From Bacillus sp. ISL-18 (GTDB lineage: Bacteria; Bacillota; Bacilli; Bacillales; Cytobacillaceae): a stretch of DNA of 64,000 nucleotides. The stretch spans positions 1,149,908 to 1,213,907 of the forward strand of contig NZ_JAGGQG010000002.1 in assembly GCF_018613415.1 (NCBI RefSeq), written 5' to 3'. Below the pieces are notes generated by a model. It was not told the DNA's origin. It made no database searches and was given only the letters and a program-made list of their open reading frames with translations. Both the position numbers and the translations under genes were made by a program. Below, in pieces: positions 26,361 to 35,485 of the stretch (the first letter of the stretch is position 1; each line of letters opens with the position of its first letter).

Positions 26361-26379
26361 AAATAGAGGAGGATGAAAC

Positions 26380-27141
26380 ATGTTTAAACATACGATTGTA
26401 AAGATACCAGGTGAAAGTTATGTGAATGGTTTGACTACTGCCAATCTGGGAAGACCAGAATTAGCAAAAGCATTAGAACAGCATAAAGCCTACATTCGTG
26501 CTTTAGAAAAATGTGGAACGGAGGTAACGGTTTTACCGAGTACGATTGAATTTCCAGATTCCACTTTTGTCGAGGATACAGCAGTACTGACTCCAAGTTT
26601 TGCTGTTATTTCCAACCCAGGAGCTCTTTCACGGAACGGAGAAATCCATGAAATGGAACCTGTCATAAAGTCTTTCTATGAAACTATTTATTATATTAAA
26701 GCTCCGGGAACTCTTGATGGAGGAGATATTTTACAGATAGACGATCATTTCTATATTGGTGTCTCTGTGAGAACCAATGTTGAAGGGGCCAGACAATTAA
26801 AACAAATTTTTGAATCAGAGGGTTATAAAGCGACGATTATTTATTTGGAGAAATTTTTCCATCTAAAGACAGGGATCGCCTATTTAGGTAACCAAACCAT
26901 TGTTGTTGCTGGAGAATTTATAGATCACCCTGACTTCAGCTCTTTTAAAAAAATTATTGTTCCACCTGATGAGGAATATGCGGCCAATTGTATCCGGGTC
27001 AATGACTATGTCATTATTCCTGCTGGCAACCCGGTAACGAAACAAAGAATTAATGAAGCCGGCTATCCAACCATTGAACTCGACATGTCTGAGTTTCGAA
27101 AGTTGGATGGCGGATTAAGCTGTTTGTCACTGCGTTTTTAG
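26380..27141 (+). CDS. N-omega,N-omega-dimethylarginine dimethylaminohydrolase (DDAH)
   Basis: A 253-aa protein that matches bacterial DDAH in length and motifs. 'PDSTFVEDTAV' has D66, 'GTLDGGD' is at 110-116, H161 lies in 'FFHLKTGIAYLG', and the nucleophile C248 sits in the final 'KLDGGLSCLSLRF'. These correspond closely to the Pseudomonas aeruginosa enzyme (C249, H162, D66). DDAH converts methylated arginines to citrulline plus methylamines in the cytoplasm. GAGGAGG precedes the ATG. Neighbours are another member of the fold, an amino acid permease and RocB, all on one strand. Confidence 0.85.
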   Translation: MFKHTIVKIPGESYVNGLTTANLGRPELAKALEQHKAYIRALEKCGTEVTVLPSTIEFPDSTFVEDTAVLTPSFAVISNPGALSRNGEIHEMEPVIKSFYETIYYIKAPGTLDGGDILQIDDHFYIGVSVRTNVEGARQLKQIFESEGYKATIIYLEKFFHLKTGIAYLGNQTIVVAGEFIDHPDFSSFKKIIVPPDEEYAANCIRVNDYVIIPAGNPVTKQRINEAGYPTIELDMSEFRKLDGGLSCLSLRF

Positions 27142-27174
27142 TAAACTGCATTTTCAAGAGGGGTGGGAGAGCGA

Positions 27175-28605
27175 ATGGGTAATCAAGGGGTTCATCAGGA
27201 ACTATTAAATCGGTCAATGAAACGCCGTCATTTGTTTATGCTTTCATTAGGGGGAGTCATCGGAACGGGGTTGTTTTTGAATGCTGGTTATACGATTAAT
27301 CAAGCAGGAGCAGGCGGTGCCTTAATTGGGTATATTTTCGGCGGCATCATTTTGTATCTTGTTATGGTCTGTTTAGGGGAGCTTGCTGTCTATATGCCTG
27401 TTACCGGTTCCTTTCAAACGTATGCAAGTAAATTTATTAACCCATCTGCCGGCTTTTCGCTGGGTTGGATGTATTTTATTGGCTCTGCGACTACGGCAGG
27501 AGTAGAATTCACCGCAGCTGGAATCATTATGAAGCGATGGTTTCCGGATGTATCTGTATGGGTTTGGTGTGCTGTATTTATTCTCCTGTTATTTTTATTG
27601 AATGCCTTAACAACAAGAGGATTCGCTGAAGCTGAATATTGGTTTTCGGGAATTAAAGTGGTAGCCGTGATCTTTTTTATTATCATTGGTGTAGGAGCAA
27701 TAATTGGCATTATTCCGTTAGAAGATCGGCCGGCTCCTTTATTGCAAAACCTGGCCCCAACTAGTTTATTCCCTGCTGGGATTGCCATTCTGTTTGTAAC
27801 GATGATGAATGTGATCTTTTCGTATCAAGGATCTGAATTGATTGGCATTGCAGCGGGTGAGAGCGAAGAACCTCAAAAGAACATACCTCGTGCCATTCGC
27901 AACGTGTTATTTAGGATTATTATCTTTTATCTTGCCTCTATTATTATCTTATCAGCCATTTTTCCAACAAAGGAGCTTGGATTACTGGAAAGTCCATTCG
28001 TGACCTTAATGGACCTGGCTGGAATTCCTTTTGCACCTGATATCATGAACTTTGTGATCCTGACCGCCATTTTATCAGTCGGAAATTCATGTATCTATGC
28101 ATCCACTAGACTTCTGTGGGCAATGTCTCATGATGGGATGGCGCCGAAAGTGTTTGGTAAATTATCCAAACGGAAGGTCCCGTTTACAGCCCTAGTCTTT
28201 ACCATGATTTTTTCATTACTATCTTTGTTAACGAGTGTGCTTGCTGCTGATACAGTTTTTGTATTATTGATGTCGATTGCAGGAATATCAGTAACCATCT
28301 CATGGATCGGAATTGCCCTTTCCCAATTCATGTTTCGCCGTAAATACCTGCGGCAGGGTGGGAAATTAGAAGATTTACAGTATAGAGTTCCCTTCTATCC
28401 ATTAATACCCCTCGTTTGCATTGTATGTTGTGTTTCAATCTTAATATTTTTAGCATTTGACCCAACCCAATTAATAGGACTCCTCATTGGATTAGGATTC
28501 CTGCTAATTTGCTACCTATCCTTCTATTTCAAAAATAGGGTGTCAGGCACCACAAATATACAGAGTCCATCACAGGTGGACAATGATCTTTCACAAAAAC
28601 ATTAA
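27175..28605 (+). CDS. Amino acid permease, APC superfamily
   Basis: About 476 aa with 12 membrane segments. It opens 'MKRRHLFMLSLGGVIGTGLFLNAGYTINQAG', the amino-acid-transporter signature of the APC family's AAT group, which includes arginine/lysine permeases. Start at ATG 27175 follows GAGGGGTGGGAG; an upstream GTG has no site. Its place between DDAH and rocB suggests it imports arginine, methylarginine or a similar cation (inference from context). Confidence 0.85.
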   Translation: MGNQGVHQELLNRSMKRRHLFMLSLGGVIGTGLFLNAGYTINQAGAGGALIGYIFGGIILYLVMVCLGELAVYMPVTGSFQTYASKFINPSAGFSLGWMYFIGSATTAGVEFTAAGIIMKRWFPDVSVWVWCAVFILLLFLLNALTTRGFAEAEYWFSGIKVVAVIFFIIIGVGAIIGIIPLEDRPAPLLQNLAPTSLFPAGIAILFVTMMNVIFSYQGSELIGIAAGESEEPQKNIPRAIRNVLFRIIIFYLASIIILSAIFPTKELGLLESPFVTLMDLAGIPFAPDIMNFVILTAILSVGNSCIYASTRLLWAMSHDGMAPKVFGKLSKRKVPFTALVFTMIFSLLSLLTSVLAADTVFVLLMSIAGISVTISWIGIALSQFMFRRKYLRQGGKLEDLQYRVPFYPLIPLVCIVCCVSILIFLAFDPTQLIGLLIGLGFLLICYLSFYFKNRVSGTTNIQSPSQVDNDLSQKH

Positions 28606-28659
28606 GTTTAACTATTAAGAGAGTAATTATTATTTTACGAATTGATTTCAAAGGAGTAA

Positions 28660-30300
28660 ATGAACATGGAGCAGCTTAGGTGGGGAACACCGGAAGCATT
28701 AAGAGGATTGTTGTGTGAGCTAGTGAGTTGGCATAGTATGACCTTAACGGAGGGTGAACGTGAATTTCCCTTAAAGGTTATGGCGAAGTTGAAAGAACTC
28801 CAATATTTTCGCGACAATCCAATTAACCTGAAACTGAATGAAGCCGATTTGGATCGTCGTTTTTTAACCGCATTATATAGTCATAAGGAAGTAAAGGACA
28901 CAATTGTTTTAATCAGCCATTTTGATACAGTAAACACGGAAGAATATGGAGACCTTGAGCCATTTGCCTATCAACCTGAAGCTTTGACTAAATTACTTTT
29001 TGATAGAATGGATGAATTAAACGGAGATGCACAGGTTGATCTTTTATCGGGTCAATATTTATTTGGCCGAGGGACAATGGACATGAAAATGGGACTCGCG
29101 ATGCACATGGGGTTACTGGAAAAAGCAGCGGTTGAAAAATGGCCGATTAATCTCTTGTTGCTTACCGTTCCTGATGAGGAGGTTAATTCATCAGGTATGC
29201 GAGCGGCCGTGACCAAACTATTAGAGCTAAAAGAAGAACATCAACTCGACTATAAGTTATTCTTAAATGGAGAGCCCGTCTTTACACAAGAACCTGGGGA
29301 CAGAAGTTATTATGTTTATTCTGGTTCCATCGGAAAAATTATGCCTTCCGCACTTTTTTATGGGAAAGAAACCCATGTAGGTGAACCGCTTAGCGGTATT
29401 ACGGCACCCTATATTGCTTCCTTTTTAACGCAGCGGATGGAGTGGAATATGAACCTGCAGGAAAATGTGATGGGAGAAACCACACCGCTTCCCGTAACAC
29501 TTCAGCAAAAGGATTTACGATTGGAATATTCCGTTCAAACTCCATATCGATCTGCAGCCTTGTATAATGTTTTCTTAATGAAACGGACTGCAGAAGAAAT
29601 TATGGAGATATTTGAAAAAATCGCTCAAGATGCAGCGATAGCATGCAACCAATCCTATAAAGAGGTTTGTCTTAAGCAATCCGCCACACCGATTGGTGAA
29701 GTCCGGGTTTTGCGTTTTGAAGATTTACAAATGCATGCGATTCGAAAATTTGGTCTGGAACTAGTCGAGAAAGTGAAGGATGGGGTTCAAGCTAATTCCA
29801 ATTGGGATGACCGTGAAAAATCCTTAAGAATTGCAGACAGTCTAATGATTGAGTGCCAAGAACTTGCTCCAGCGATTGTATTAATTTATGCACCGCCATA
29901 TTATCCAGCAGTCAATTCTTCTCACGACCATCTTGTGAAAAAGTGTGTTCAATATGTGAGGGAAGAAGGATGGAAGAAATTTGCTTTACCTGTCAAACAA
30001 GTACATTATTTCAATGGAATTAGCGACTTAAGTTATCTAAACTATCAAGATGATGGAAAAGGCTGGACTGCCTTTAAAGCAAATACGCCTGTATGGGGGA
30101 GCAGCTATACCATTCCTTTCGATGCTATGGTCCAACTCCAAGCACCTGTTTTAAATGTCGGTCCGTTTGGAAAAGATGCCCATAAACGCACGGAACGACT
30201 ACACATGAAAAATGCCTTTGAAGAGGTCCCACTCCTTGTTGAAGGCATGATCAAAATGATTGCCGCTAGTAGGTGCCAGATACCGAGTAATTCAAACTAA
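28660..30300 (+). CDS. rocB: RocB-like M20 family metallohydrolase
   Basis: A 546-aa protein very similar in layout to B. subtilis RocB (566 aa), an M20-type metallohydrolase encoded with the arginine catabolic genes rocA and rocC. Metal-site motifs are 'ISHFDTVNTEEYGD', 'GRGTMDMKMG' and 'VPDEEVNSSG'. The biochemical role of RocB is not settled to my knowledge. Other M20 enzymes cleave N-acyl or N-carbamoyl amino acids, so breaking down the citrulline made by DDAH is conceivable (speculation). Start: AAGGAG is 3 nt from ATG 28660 and 9 nt from ATG 28666; either is possible. The operon ends at the terminator after it. Confidence 0.8.
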   Translation: MNMEQLRWGTPEALRGLLCELVSWHSMTLTEGEREFPLKVMAKLKELQYFRDNPINLKLNEADLDRRFLTALYSHKEVKDTIVLISHFDTVNTEEYGDLEPFAYQPEALTKLLFDRMDELNGDAQVDLLSGQYLFGRGTMDMKMGLAMHMGLLEKAAVEKWPINLLLLTVPDEEVNSSGMRAAVTKLLELKEEHQLDYKLFLNGEPVFTQEPGDRSYYVYSGSIGKIMPSALFYGKETHVGEPLSGITAPYIASFLTQRMEWNMNLQENVMGETTPLPVTLQQKDLRLEYSVQTPYRSAALYNVFLMKRTAEEIMEIFEKIAQDAAIACNQSYKEVCLKQSATPIGEVRVLRFEDLQMHAIRKFGLELVEKVKDGVQANSNWDDREKSLRIADSLMIECQELAPAIVLIYAPPYYPAVNSSHDHLVKKCVQYVREEGWKKFALPVKQVHYFNGISDLSYLNYQDDGKGWTAFKANTPVWGSSYTIPFDAMVQLQAPVLNVGPFGKDAHKRTERLHMKNAFEEVPLLVEGMIKMIAASRCQIPSNSN

Positions 30301-30304
30301 ATGG

Positions 30305-30331
30305 AAATGCCCCCAGCTTGGGGGCATTTTT
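30305..30331 (+). terminator. Terminator of the DDAH-rocB operon
   Basis: AAATGCCCCC-AGCTT-GGGGGCATTT followed by TT; a strong GC-rich hairpin. Confidence 0.93.
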
Positions 30332-30426
30332 CATGTGTATTAAAACAATAGTACGATAGTTTCTTCAACATATTTGGAATCGAACAAAAGTATTCTAAAA
30401 TATAAAAATAATACGGAGAGAATACA

Positions 30427-31074
30427 TTATTTGTATGTACTCAAGCCATACTGTATGGCCCCCATATACCCTTGCTTCGCTGATTCAATGATTAATTCAT
30501 AAGCTTCTTCAAACCTTAACTGATTTTCAAGCAAAACGGCAAGGTTTAACATAGATGGTGGATACCCTAAACGAATGGCATGCTTATAGTAGCTTTCTGC
30601 TTTTTTATCATCTGGTAAAATATCAGAATAGCCGAACTGATAGATTTTACCTAATGCATTTAATGCCTCAATTTCCCCCTGGGTTGCAGCCGTATTTAGG
30701 GAATGTAATGCCTGATTAAGATCCAAGGCAACCCCTAAACCTTTAAGATACATCATCCCTTGATAATAAAGAGCACCTGTATGCCCTAAAACAACAGCAT
30801 CAGAAAAATACTCAAATGCCCTTAGGTAGTCCTTGGTAATTCCTAACTGGTCACTTCCAAAATAATGATGTTTCCCCATTTCAAACTCTGCAGCTGGAAA
30901 ACCTTTATTGATAATTTGAGAAAGAAGATTGAATGCTTCCAGGAAGCTTTCAGTTTCATAGAATCGTTTGTATTCTTTAAAGAGATCCTCTGGAGTAATG
31001 TTTTCTGACCGAATTTGATCAGTATTGAGCATTTTATTAAAGTCATTATTAATGGTAGATTCATTAAATTTCAA
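30427..31074 (-). CDS. Sel1-repeat (TPR-like) protein
   Basis: A 215-aa soluble protein with about four Sel1-like repeats (~55-205), e.g. 'AAEFEMGKHHYFG', 'GALYYQGMMYLKGLGV', 'IEALNALGKIYQFGY' and 'PPSMLNLAVLLEN'. Such helical solenoids mediate protein-protein contacts. The start is TTG 31074 with TAGGAGGG 5 nt upstream. It has no operon partners: rocB is convergent, and the thiolase gene upstream on the same strand is ~300 bp away. Partner unknown. Confidence 0.75.
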   Translation of the reverse strand: MKFNESTINNDFNKMLNTDQIRSENITPEDLFKEYKRFYETESFLEAFNLLSQIINKGFPAAEFEMGKHHYFGSDQLGITKDYLRAFEYFSDAVVLGHTGALYYQGMMYLKGLGVALDLNQALHSLNTAATQGEIEALNALGKIYQFGYSDILPDDKKAESYYKHAIRLGYPPSMLNLAVLLENQLRFEEAYELIIESAKQGYMGAIQYGLSTYK

Positions 31075-31222
31075 ATTAATCCCTCCTAATACTTCTTGTT
31101 AAAATGGAAATGTTGCCGCAAGTAAAGAAAATTAAACCACTAGAGATTGGTTTTTTTATAGGAGAACCTATTTGTTTTCAAGAGATCGTAGGTTAATAAG
31201 TAAAATTAGGACGGATAAATGA

Positions 31223-31262
31223 ACATCCCTTGTATTCTTTATAAGAGAATCATCAAGGGATG
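31223..31262. repeat. Stem-loop in the gap between the thiolase and Sel1 genes
   Basis: CATCCCTTG and CAAGGGATG enclose a second short stem (ATTCTT/AGAGAAT). There is no T-run on either strand, so it is not a standard terminator; it could be a processing signal. The rest of the 297-bp gap (31075-31371) shows only a weak bulged hairpin near 31325-31355. Confidence 0.4.
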
Positions 31263-31371
31263 CCTAATTAACTTGAATAAAATGCTGACTTCCATTTACC
31301 TGTTATTCTCAAAGAATAGCTAGATAAGGACTGTTTCTCTTCCAGTCGTCCTTCTTAAAATTTTATGGAGT

Positions 31372-32559
31372 TTAAATGTTCTCCACAATTGTTGCGACAC
31401 CTTGGCCTCCACCGACGCACAAGGTAGCTAAACCAAAACGATTCTCACGTTTCTTCATCTCATGAATTAAAGAAACCAAAATTCTTGCTCCGCTGGCCCC
31501 AATTGGGTGACCTAGGGCAATCGCACCGCCATTTACGTTTAATTTTTCCTTATTAAAATGCAATTCCCGATCTACTGCGATTGCTTGGGCAGCAAATGCT
31601 TCATTTGCCTCAATTAAATCCACCTCTTCTAATGATAAAGAAGCTGTTTGGAGAGCTTTATTTACTGCTGGGACTGGACCAATTCCCATAATACTTGGAT
31701 CAACCCCAGCAACCGCATTCGCTTTAATAACGACTAATGGTTTAAGCTGCAGTTCCTCGGCCTTTTTCCGGCTCATAACCACTAATGCAGCAGCACCATC
31801 ATTAATTCCTGAAGCACTTGCGGCTGTAACCGTTCCATCCTTTTTAAAGGCTGGGCGAAGTTTTTCTAGCCCGGCTGCAGTTGTTCCAAACTTAGGGAAC
31901 TCATCCTGGCTAAAGACGCTTACTTGGCCTTTGCGACCTGGGATTTCAACAGGAACAATTTCATCTGCGAATCGATTGGATTCAATTGCAGCTTGGGCCT
32001 TTTGTTGACTCCAGGCAGAAAATTCATCTTGCTCCACGCGGGTAATTTCATATTTTTCAGCGAGATTCTCAGCTGTTACACCCATGTGATAATCATTTTC
32101 GGCGCACCATAATCCGTCAGAAATCATGCTGTCGAGAATTTTTTGGTCTCCCATTTTAAATCCGTTCCGGCCGCCTTTTAATAAATAGGGGGCTTGACTC
32201 ATATTTTCCATACCTCCAGCTACGACCACTTCAGCTTCGCCGGAAAGAATGGCTTGTGTTGCCAAGTGAACCGCTCTTAAGCCAGAACCACAAACCATGT
32301 TAATCGTCATGGCAGGTGATTCCTGTGGTACTCCCGCTGCAAGAGAAGCTTGTCTAGCAGGGTTTTGGCCCGCGCCGGATTGTAACACGTTACCCATAAT
32401 AACTTGATCAACATTAGTAGGAGATATTCCTGCTCTTTCAATAGCCGCTTTTATCACTGTGGTCCCAAGTTCTTTAACCGAAACATTTTGTAAACTTCCT
32501 AGAAAACTTCCAATTGGTGTTCTAACAGCACTTACAATAACAACTTCATTTACTGCCAT
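31372..32559 (-). CDS. Acetyl-CoA acetyltransferase (thiolase)
   Basis: A 395-aa thiolase. The acylated cysteine is C90 in '[11 protein letters not shown]', the second active-site histidine lies in '[14 protein letters not shown]', and the proton-donating cysteine is in 'TLCVGGGQG'. It condenses two acetyl-CoA into acetoacetyl-CoA, the first step of polyhydroxybutyrate synthesis, or does the reverse in fatty acid use. ATG 32559 follows GGGAGTGA; an in-frame ATG 15 bp upstream lacks a site. It lies near, but is not co-transcribed with, the pha genes, so a PhaA role is likely but not proven. Confidence 0.9.
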   Translation of the reverse strand: MAVNEVVIVSAVRTPIGSFLGSLQNVSVKELGTTVIKAAIERAGISPTNVDQVIMGNVLQSGAGQNPARQASLAAGVPQESPAMTINMVCGSGLRAVHLATQAILSGEAEVVVAGGMENMSQAPYLLKGGRNGFKMGDQKILDSMISDGLWCAENDYHMGVTAENLAEKYEITRVEQDEFSAWSQQKAQAAIESNRFADEIVPVEIPGRKGQVSVFSQDEFPKFGTTAAGLEKLRPAFKKDGTVTAASASGINDGAAALVVMSRKKAEELQLKPLVVIKANAVAGVDPSIMGIGPVPAVNKALQTASLSLEEVDLIEANEAFAAQAIAVDRELHFNKEKLNVNGGAIALGHPIGASGARILVSLIHEMKKRENRFGLATLCVGGGQGVATIVENI

Positions 32560-32974
32560 CTGAATCACTCCCATAGCGAATTTATTATACTCCTATGTAT
32601 AATTTCTCCCATATGATACTACATCTAGTAGTTAGTTTTCTAAGTAATTCTTCGACAAATTTAGTAGCTTGATTTTTTATATGATTAATTGGATGGCAGT
32701 AAATTTACTCGATTGAGAGGAATGTCTTTTGGGAGGTAATTTCAGTTGGGAGTGGGAGAAAAGGATAATTCTCTACTCAAAAAAGAACCAAAATAAGAAG
32801 AGATAAATCGAACAAAATAAATAGAGCGAATTTTGTTGGAATTTCATATAATTTAGCGGTTGTTGTAGAAATAAATTTTTGGATGAGTAGTCAACTGTCC
32901 GGTTTACAAGACAAAATTCTAGTAAATCAGCCAAAACAGTTTGTTACAATAGTAAAAGTGTTTTTCCTTGTTTG
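32560..32974. other. Intergenic region upstream of the thiolase gene
   Basis: No coding potential seen. It should contain the thiolase promoter on the minus strand. The one clear motif is a perfect Spo0A box, read on the minus strand as TTGTCGAA (32658-32651), about 92 bp before the thiolase start. A short palindrome CTAC-TAGAT-GTAG lies near 32625. Confidence 0.5.
32651..32658 (-). promoter_or_regulatory. Spo0A-box-like site upstream of the thiolase gene
   Basis: Minus-strand TTGTCGAA is identical to the B. subtilis 0A-box core, about 92 bp upstream of the thiolase start codon. A single 8-mer can occur by chance; the cluster nearby (33871-34142) adds weight. Confidence 0.4.
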
Positions 32975-33013
32975 TTGCTAAAAAAAGAAGGGAAAAACAT
33001 GGAGGTTTTTCCC
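32975..33013 (-). terminator. Terminator of the minus-strand SDR gene
   Basis: GGGAAAAAC / GTTTTTCCC with a 6-nt loop. On the minus strand it is followed by TTCTTTTTTT. Confidence 0.85.
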
Positions 33014-33065
33014 TTGTATCTTATTTCTTTTCTATACAAATCTCAGCTAAGTTATCGGACTCAAT

Positions 33066-33800
33066 CTAAATAACTAAACCGCCATCTACACTTAAAACCG
33101 TTCCATTAATATACTTGGCGTCATCTGAAGCTAAGAACAGGTACGCAGCTGCAATATCTTCTGGTTGACCAAGTTTTTTAAGTGGTGTTTTATCTTTCAT
33201 ATAATTAAGAACCTTTTCTGGAACAGCTGCAGTCATTCCTGTTTCAATGAAGCCAGGTGCAACGGCATTCACTCTAATTCCTTTCGGTCCAAATTCCTTC
33301 CCCCAGCTTTTGGTTAACCCGATTACCCCAGCCTTTGTTGCAGCATAATTAGTTTGGCCAATATTTCCATATACTCCAACAACGGAAGAAGCATTCAGGA
33401 TCACGCCCGAACCTTGTTTTAGCATAATAGGAGCGACTGCCTTGGTACATTTAAATACACCTGACAAGTTAACAGAAATCACTTTCTCCCAATCTGATTC
33501 GTCCATCTTAGTAAGAAAGCCATCAAGGGTAATCCCTGCATTGTTGATCAGGACATCAATTTTACCATGCTTTTGGATAATTGATTGAACCATTCCTTCG
33601 ATTTGGGAGCTGTCCGTTACATTGACTTGGAAGAATTCAGCTTTTTCATCATTCAAATCTTCCAATGCTTTTCTTCCAGCTGCTTCATCATAATCACATA
33701 TAACAACAAACGCTCCTTCTTGTAGAAATTTTTTTGCTGTTTCTTTTCCAATTCCTTGTGCTCCGCCGGTAATCAAAACAACGCTTTCATTAAACTTCAA
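33066..33800 (-). CDS. Short-chain dehydrogenase (3-oxoacyl-ACP / acetoacetyl-CoA reductase type)
   Basis: A 244-aa classical SDR. It has the Rossmann motif 'TGGAQGIG', 'NNAG' (in 'VLINNAGIT'), the catalytic 'SSVVGVYGNIGQTNYAATKAG' (Ser-Tyr-x-x-x-Lys), and 'VAPGFIETGM' typical of FabG/PhaB. A TTG start at 33800 is chosen because GAGGTGG lies 5 nt upstream and the length then matches FabG (~245 aa); the longer frame adds an unsupported tail. It faces away from phaR. It probably reduces acetoacetyl-CoA for polymer or fatty acid synthesis, alongside the phaB-like gene at 34675. Which one feeds PHB cannot be decided here. Confidence 0.85.
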   Translation of the reverse strand: MKFNESVVLITGGAQGIGKETAKKFLQEGAFVVICDYDEAAGRKALEDLNDEKAEFFQVNVTDSSQIEGMVQSIIQKHGKIDVLINNAGITLDGFLTKMDESDWEKVISVNLSGVFKCTKAVAPIMLKQGSGVILNASSVVGVYGNIGQTNYAATKAGVIGLTKSWGKEFGPKGIRVNAVAPGFIETGMTAAVPEKVLNYMKDKTPLKKLGQPEDIAAAYLFLASDDAKYINGTVLSVDGGLVI

Positions 33801-34246
33801 ACTTACCACCTCTTTTTTTAAATTCATCCATACACCAGAATTCACGAAGAGAAACCAATCAGTCTGAAATTTGTCTAAATTGTGAACAAAATAACAGCAA
33901 AGAAAATAAATTTGTCGATTCGTGTTGAAAGAAGGCTGGATCCAGCAGCTTCAAACAAGGAATTATCCTCTTAAAAGCAATTGCGATTTGCTAAAAATAT
34001 TATTCAATTCATAACAAAAATAGAACTAAGGAAAAAATATCCTCCGTTTTGAAAACGCTTAAACCATTGCCGTTATTGGGTTTGTTTAGGTTAGAAAAAA
34101 TTCTATATATGTAATCTACATAGAGGTTAGAAATTTGTCGTAAAATGCAATAATATTTTTTGATTATTTTCAATGTTTGTTCTTTAATTGTTTGAAGGAT
34201 GTTAGTATGATTAAAATGTCGATAAAAAGTTTAAGGAGGAATAAAA
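33801..34246. other. Divergent regulatory region between the SDR gene and phaR
   Basis: 446 bp with no gene. In well-studied Bacillus pha loci this position holds phasin and phaQ genes; neither is seen. Motifs: near-consensus Spo0A boxes TTGTCTAA (33871), TTGTCGAT (33912) and TTGTCGTA (34135); a direct repeat AGGTTAGAAA at 34088-34097 and 34124-34133; and a weak -10 element TATGAT (34206) before phaR. Confidence 0.5.
33871..34142 (+). promoter_or_regulatory. Cluster of Spo0A-box-like sites upstream of phaR
   Basis: Three 7-of-8 matches to TTGTCGAA on the plus strand: TTGTCTAA (33871-33878), TTGTCGAT (33912-33919) and TTGTCGTA (34135-34142). A fourth TGTCGA core lies at 34217-34222. Spo0A is reported to be needed for PHB accumulation in Bacillus thuringiensis, which makes the cluster plausible. 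Confidence 0.4.
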
Positions 34247-34636
34247 TTGACGACAAATTTTAATGTTTTTGAAGCTTGGAAGGATCTATATAACCAAACT
34301 AGTAATTTATACGATGAAAAAATCATGGAATCCTTTCCTTCCCAGGGGATTGGCCAACTTTTGGACATGAATCTACAATTTAAAAAATTTATTGATGAGT
34401 CAACAGAAAAGTATCTAGAACTGAGCAACCTGCCATCCCGTAAGGATCTTGCTAACTTATCTGCTCAAATTGTTAATGTCGATGCTAAGGTTGATAGCAT
34501 AGAAGAATTGCTTGAGGATAAACTCGAGAGCACAGATAATCAAGTGCCATTAAAAAGTGAAATAGCTGAATTGAAATCCGAAATGAAGAATTTAGATAAG
34601 AAACTTAATCAAATTCTATCCGCTTTAAAAGCTTAA
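34247..34636 (+). CDS. phaR: Class IV PHA synthase subunit PhaR
   Basis: A 129-aa protein starting at TTG with AAGGAGG upstream. It resembles PhaR of Bacillus ('FEAWKDLYNQTSNLYDEKIMES...' early, a coiled-coil end 'KSEIAELKSEMKNLDKKLNQIL') and precedes phaB and phaC, the standard order. PhaR binds PhaC to form the active class IV polymerase on the granule surface. It is shorter than the ~200-aa PhaR of Bacillus megaterium, mainly in the C-terminal part. Confidence 0.85.
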   Translation: MTTNFNVFEAWKDLYNQTSNLYDEKIMESFPSQGIGQLLDMNLQFKKFIDESTEKYLELSNLPSRKDLANLSAQIVNVDAKVDSIEELLEDKLESTDNQVPLKSEIAELKSEMKNLDKKLNQILSALKA

Positions 34637-34674
34637 GAATAACTACATACTAACAACTAATGGGGGATAATAAC

Positions 34675-35418
34675 ATGACAAATTTAACTGGTAAAGTAGC
34701 TATTGTAACAGGCGGCAGCAGAGGCATTGGTGCAGCGATTTCTATGGAACTTGCAAGACAGGGTGTAAAAATTGTTCTAAATTATGTTTCTCGTGAAGAA
34801 TTAGCAGAAAAAATGGTTGCCGATATAAATGAAATCGGTGCAGAAGCTTATGCAGTTCGTGCAGATGTTTCCAATACTGATGAAGCTGCCCATCTTGTTC
34901 AAGAGGCCATCGAGCATTTCGGAAAAGTAGATATCTTGGTTAATAACGCAGGAATTACAAGAGATAGCACATTTAAAAAGCTAAGCTCAGAGGATTGGAG
35001 AAAAGTAATTGATGTTAACCTAAACAGTGTTTATAACACAACATCTGCTGCACTTCCTTATCTGCTTGAATCGGATGCAGGCCGTATTATCAATATTTCT
35101 TCCATCATTGGACAAGCTGGCGGCTTTGGTCAAACTAACTATGCAGCAGCAAAAGCCGGACTTATTGGATACACAAAATCTCTTGCCCTTGAGCTTGCGA
35201 AAACAAATGTAACTGTTAATGCGATTTGCCCAGGATTTATCGGAACGGAAATGGTTCAAGCAATCCCTGAGAAAGTTCTTGCTGGAATTGTAGAAAAGGT
35301 TCCGCAAAAACGTTTAGGAAAACCGGAAGAAGTAGCTCGTGGCGTTGCTTTCCTATGTAGTGATGGAGCTTATATTACTGGTCAGCAGCTTAATATTAAT
35401 GGCGGACTTTACATGTAA
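34675..35418 (+). CDS. phaB: Acetoacetyl-CoA reductase PhaB (SDR family)
   Basis: A 247-aa SDR with 'TGGSRGIG', 'VNNAGITRD', the catalytic 'SSIIGQAGGFGQTNYAAAKAG' and 'NAICPGFIGTEMV'. It makes (R)-3-hydroxybutyryl-CoA with NADPH, the monomer used by PhaRC. The 'VNNAGITRD...GGFGQTNY' pattern is characteristic of PhaB. ATG 34675 has TGGGGGAT 6 nt upstream, which rules out the in-frame ATG at 34660. It lies 38 bp after phaR and 67 bp before phaC, in one operon. Confidence 0.88.
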   Translation: MTNLTGKVAIVTGGSRGIGAAISMELARQGVKIVLNYVSREELAEKMVADINEIGAEAYAVRADVSNTDEAAHLVQEAIEHFGKVDILVNNAGITRDSTFKKLSSEDWRKVIDVNLNSVYNTTSAALPYLLESDAGRIINISSIIGQAGGFGQTNYAAAKAGLIGYTKSLALELAKTNVTVNAICPGFIGTEMVQAIPEKVLAGIVEKVPQKRLGKPEEVARGVAFLCSDGAYITGQQLNINGGLYM

Positions 35419-35485
35419 TTGTCATGAAGGCAGAAATCTATGTATATAGTAAATAATAATTAAGAAATGGAAGGAGTGAACTTTC

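Noticed and set aside
31223..31262. Hairpin as thiolase terminator
   Set aside because: No T-run on either strand and more than 100 bp from the stop codon; recorded as a stem-loop only.
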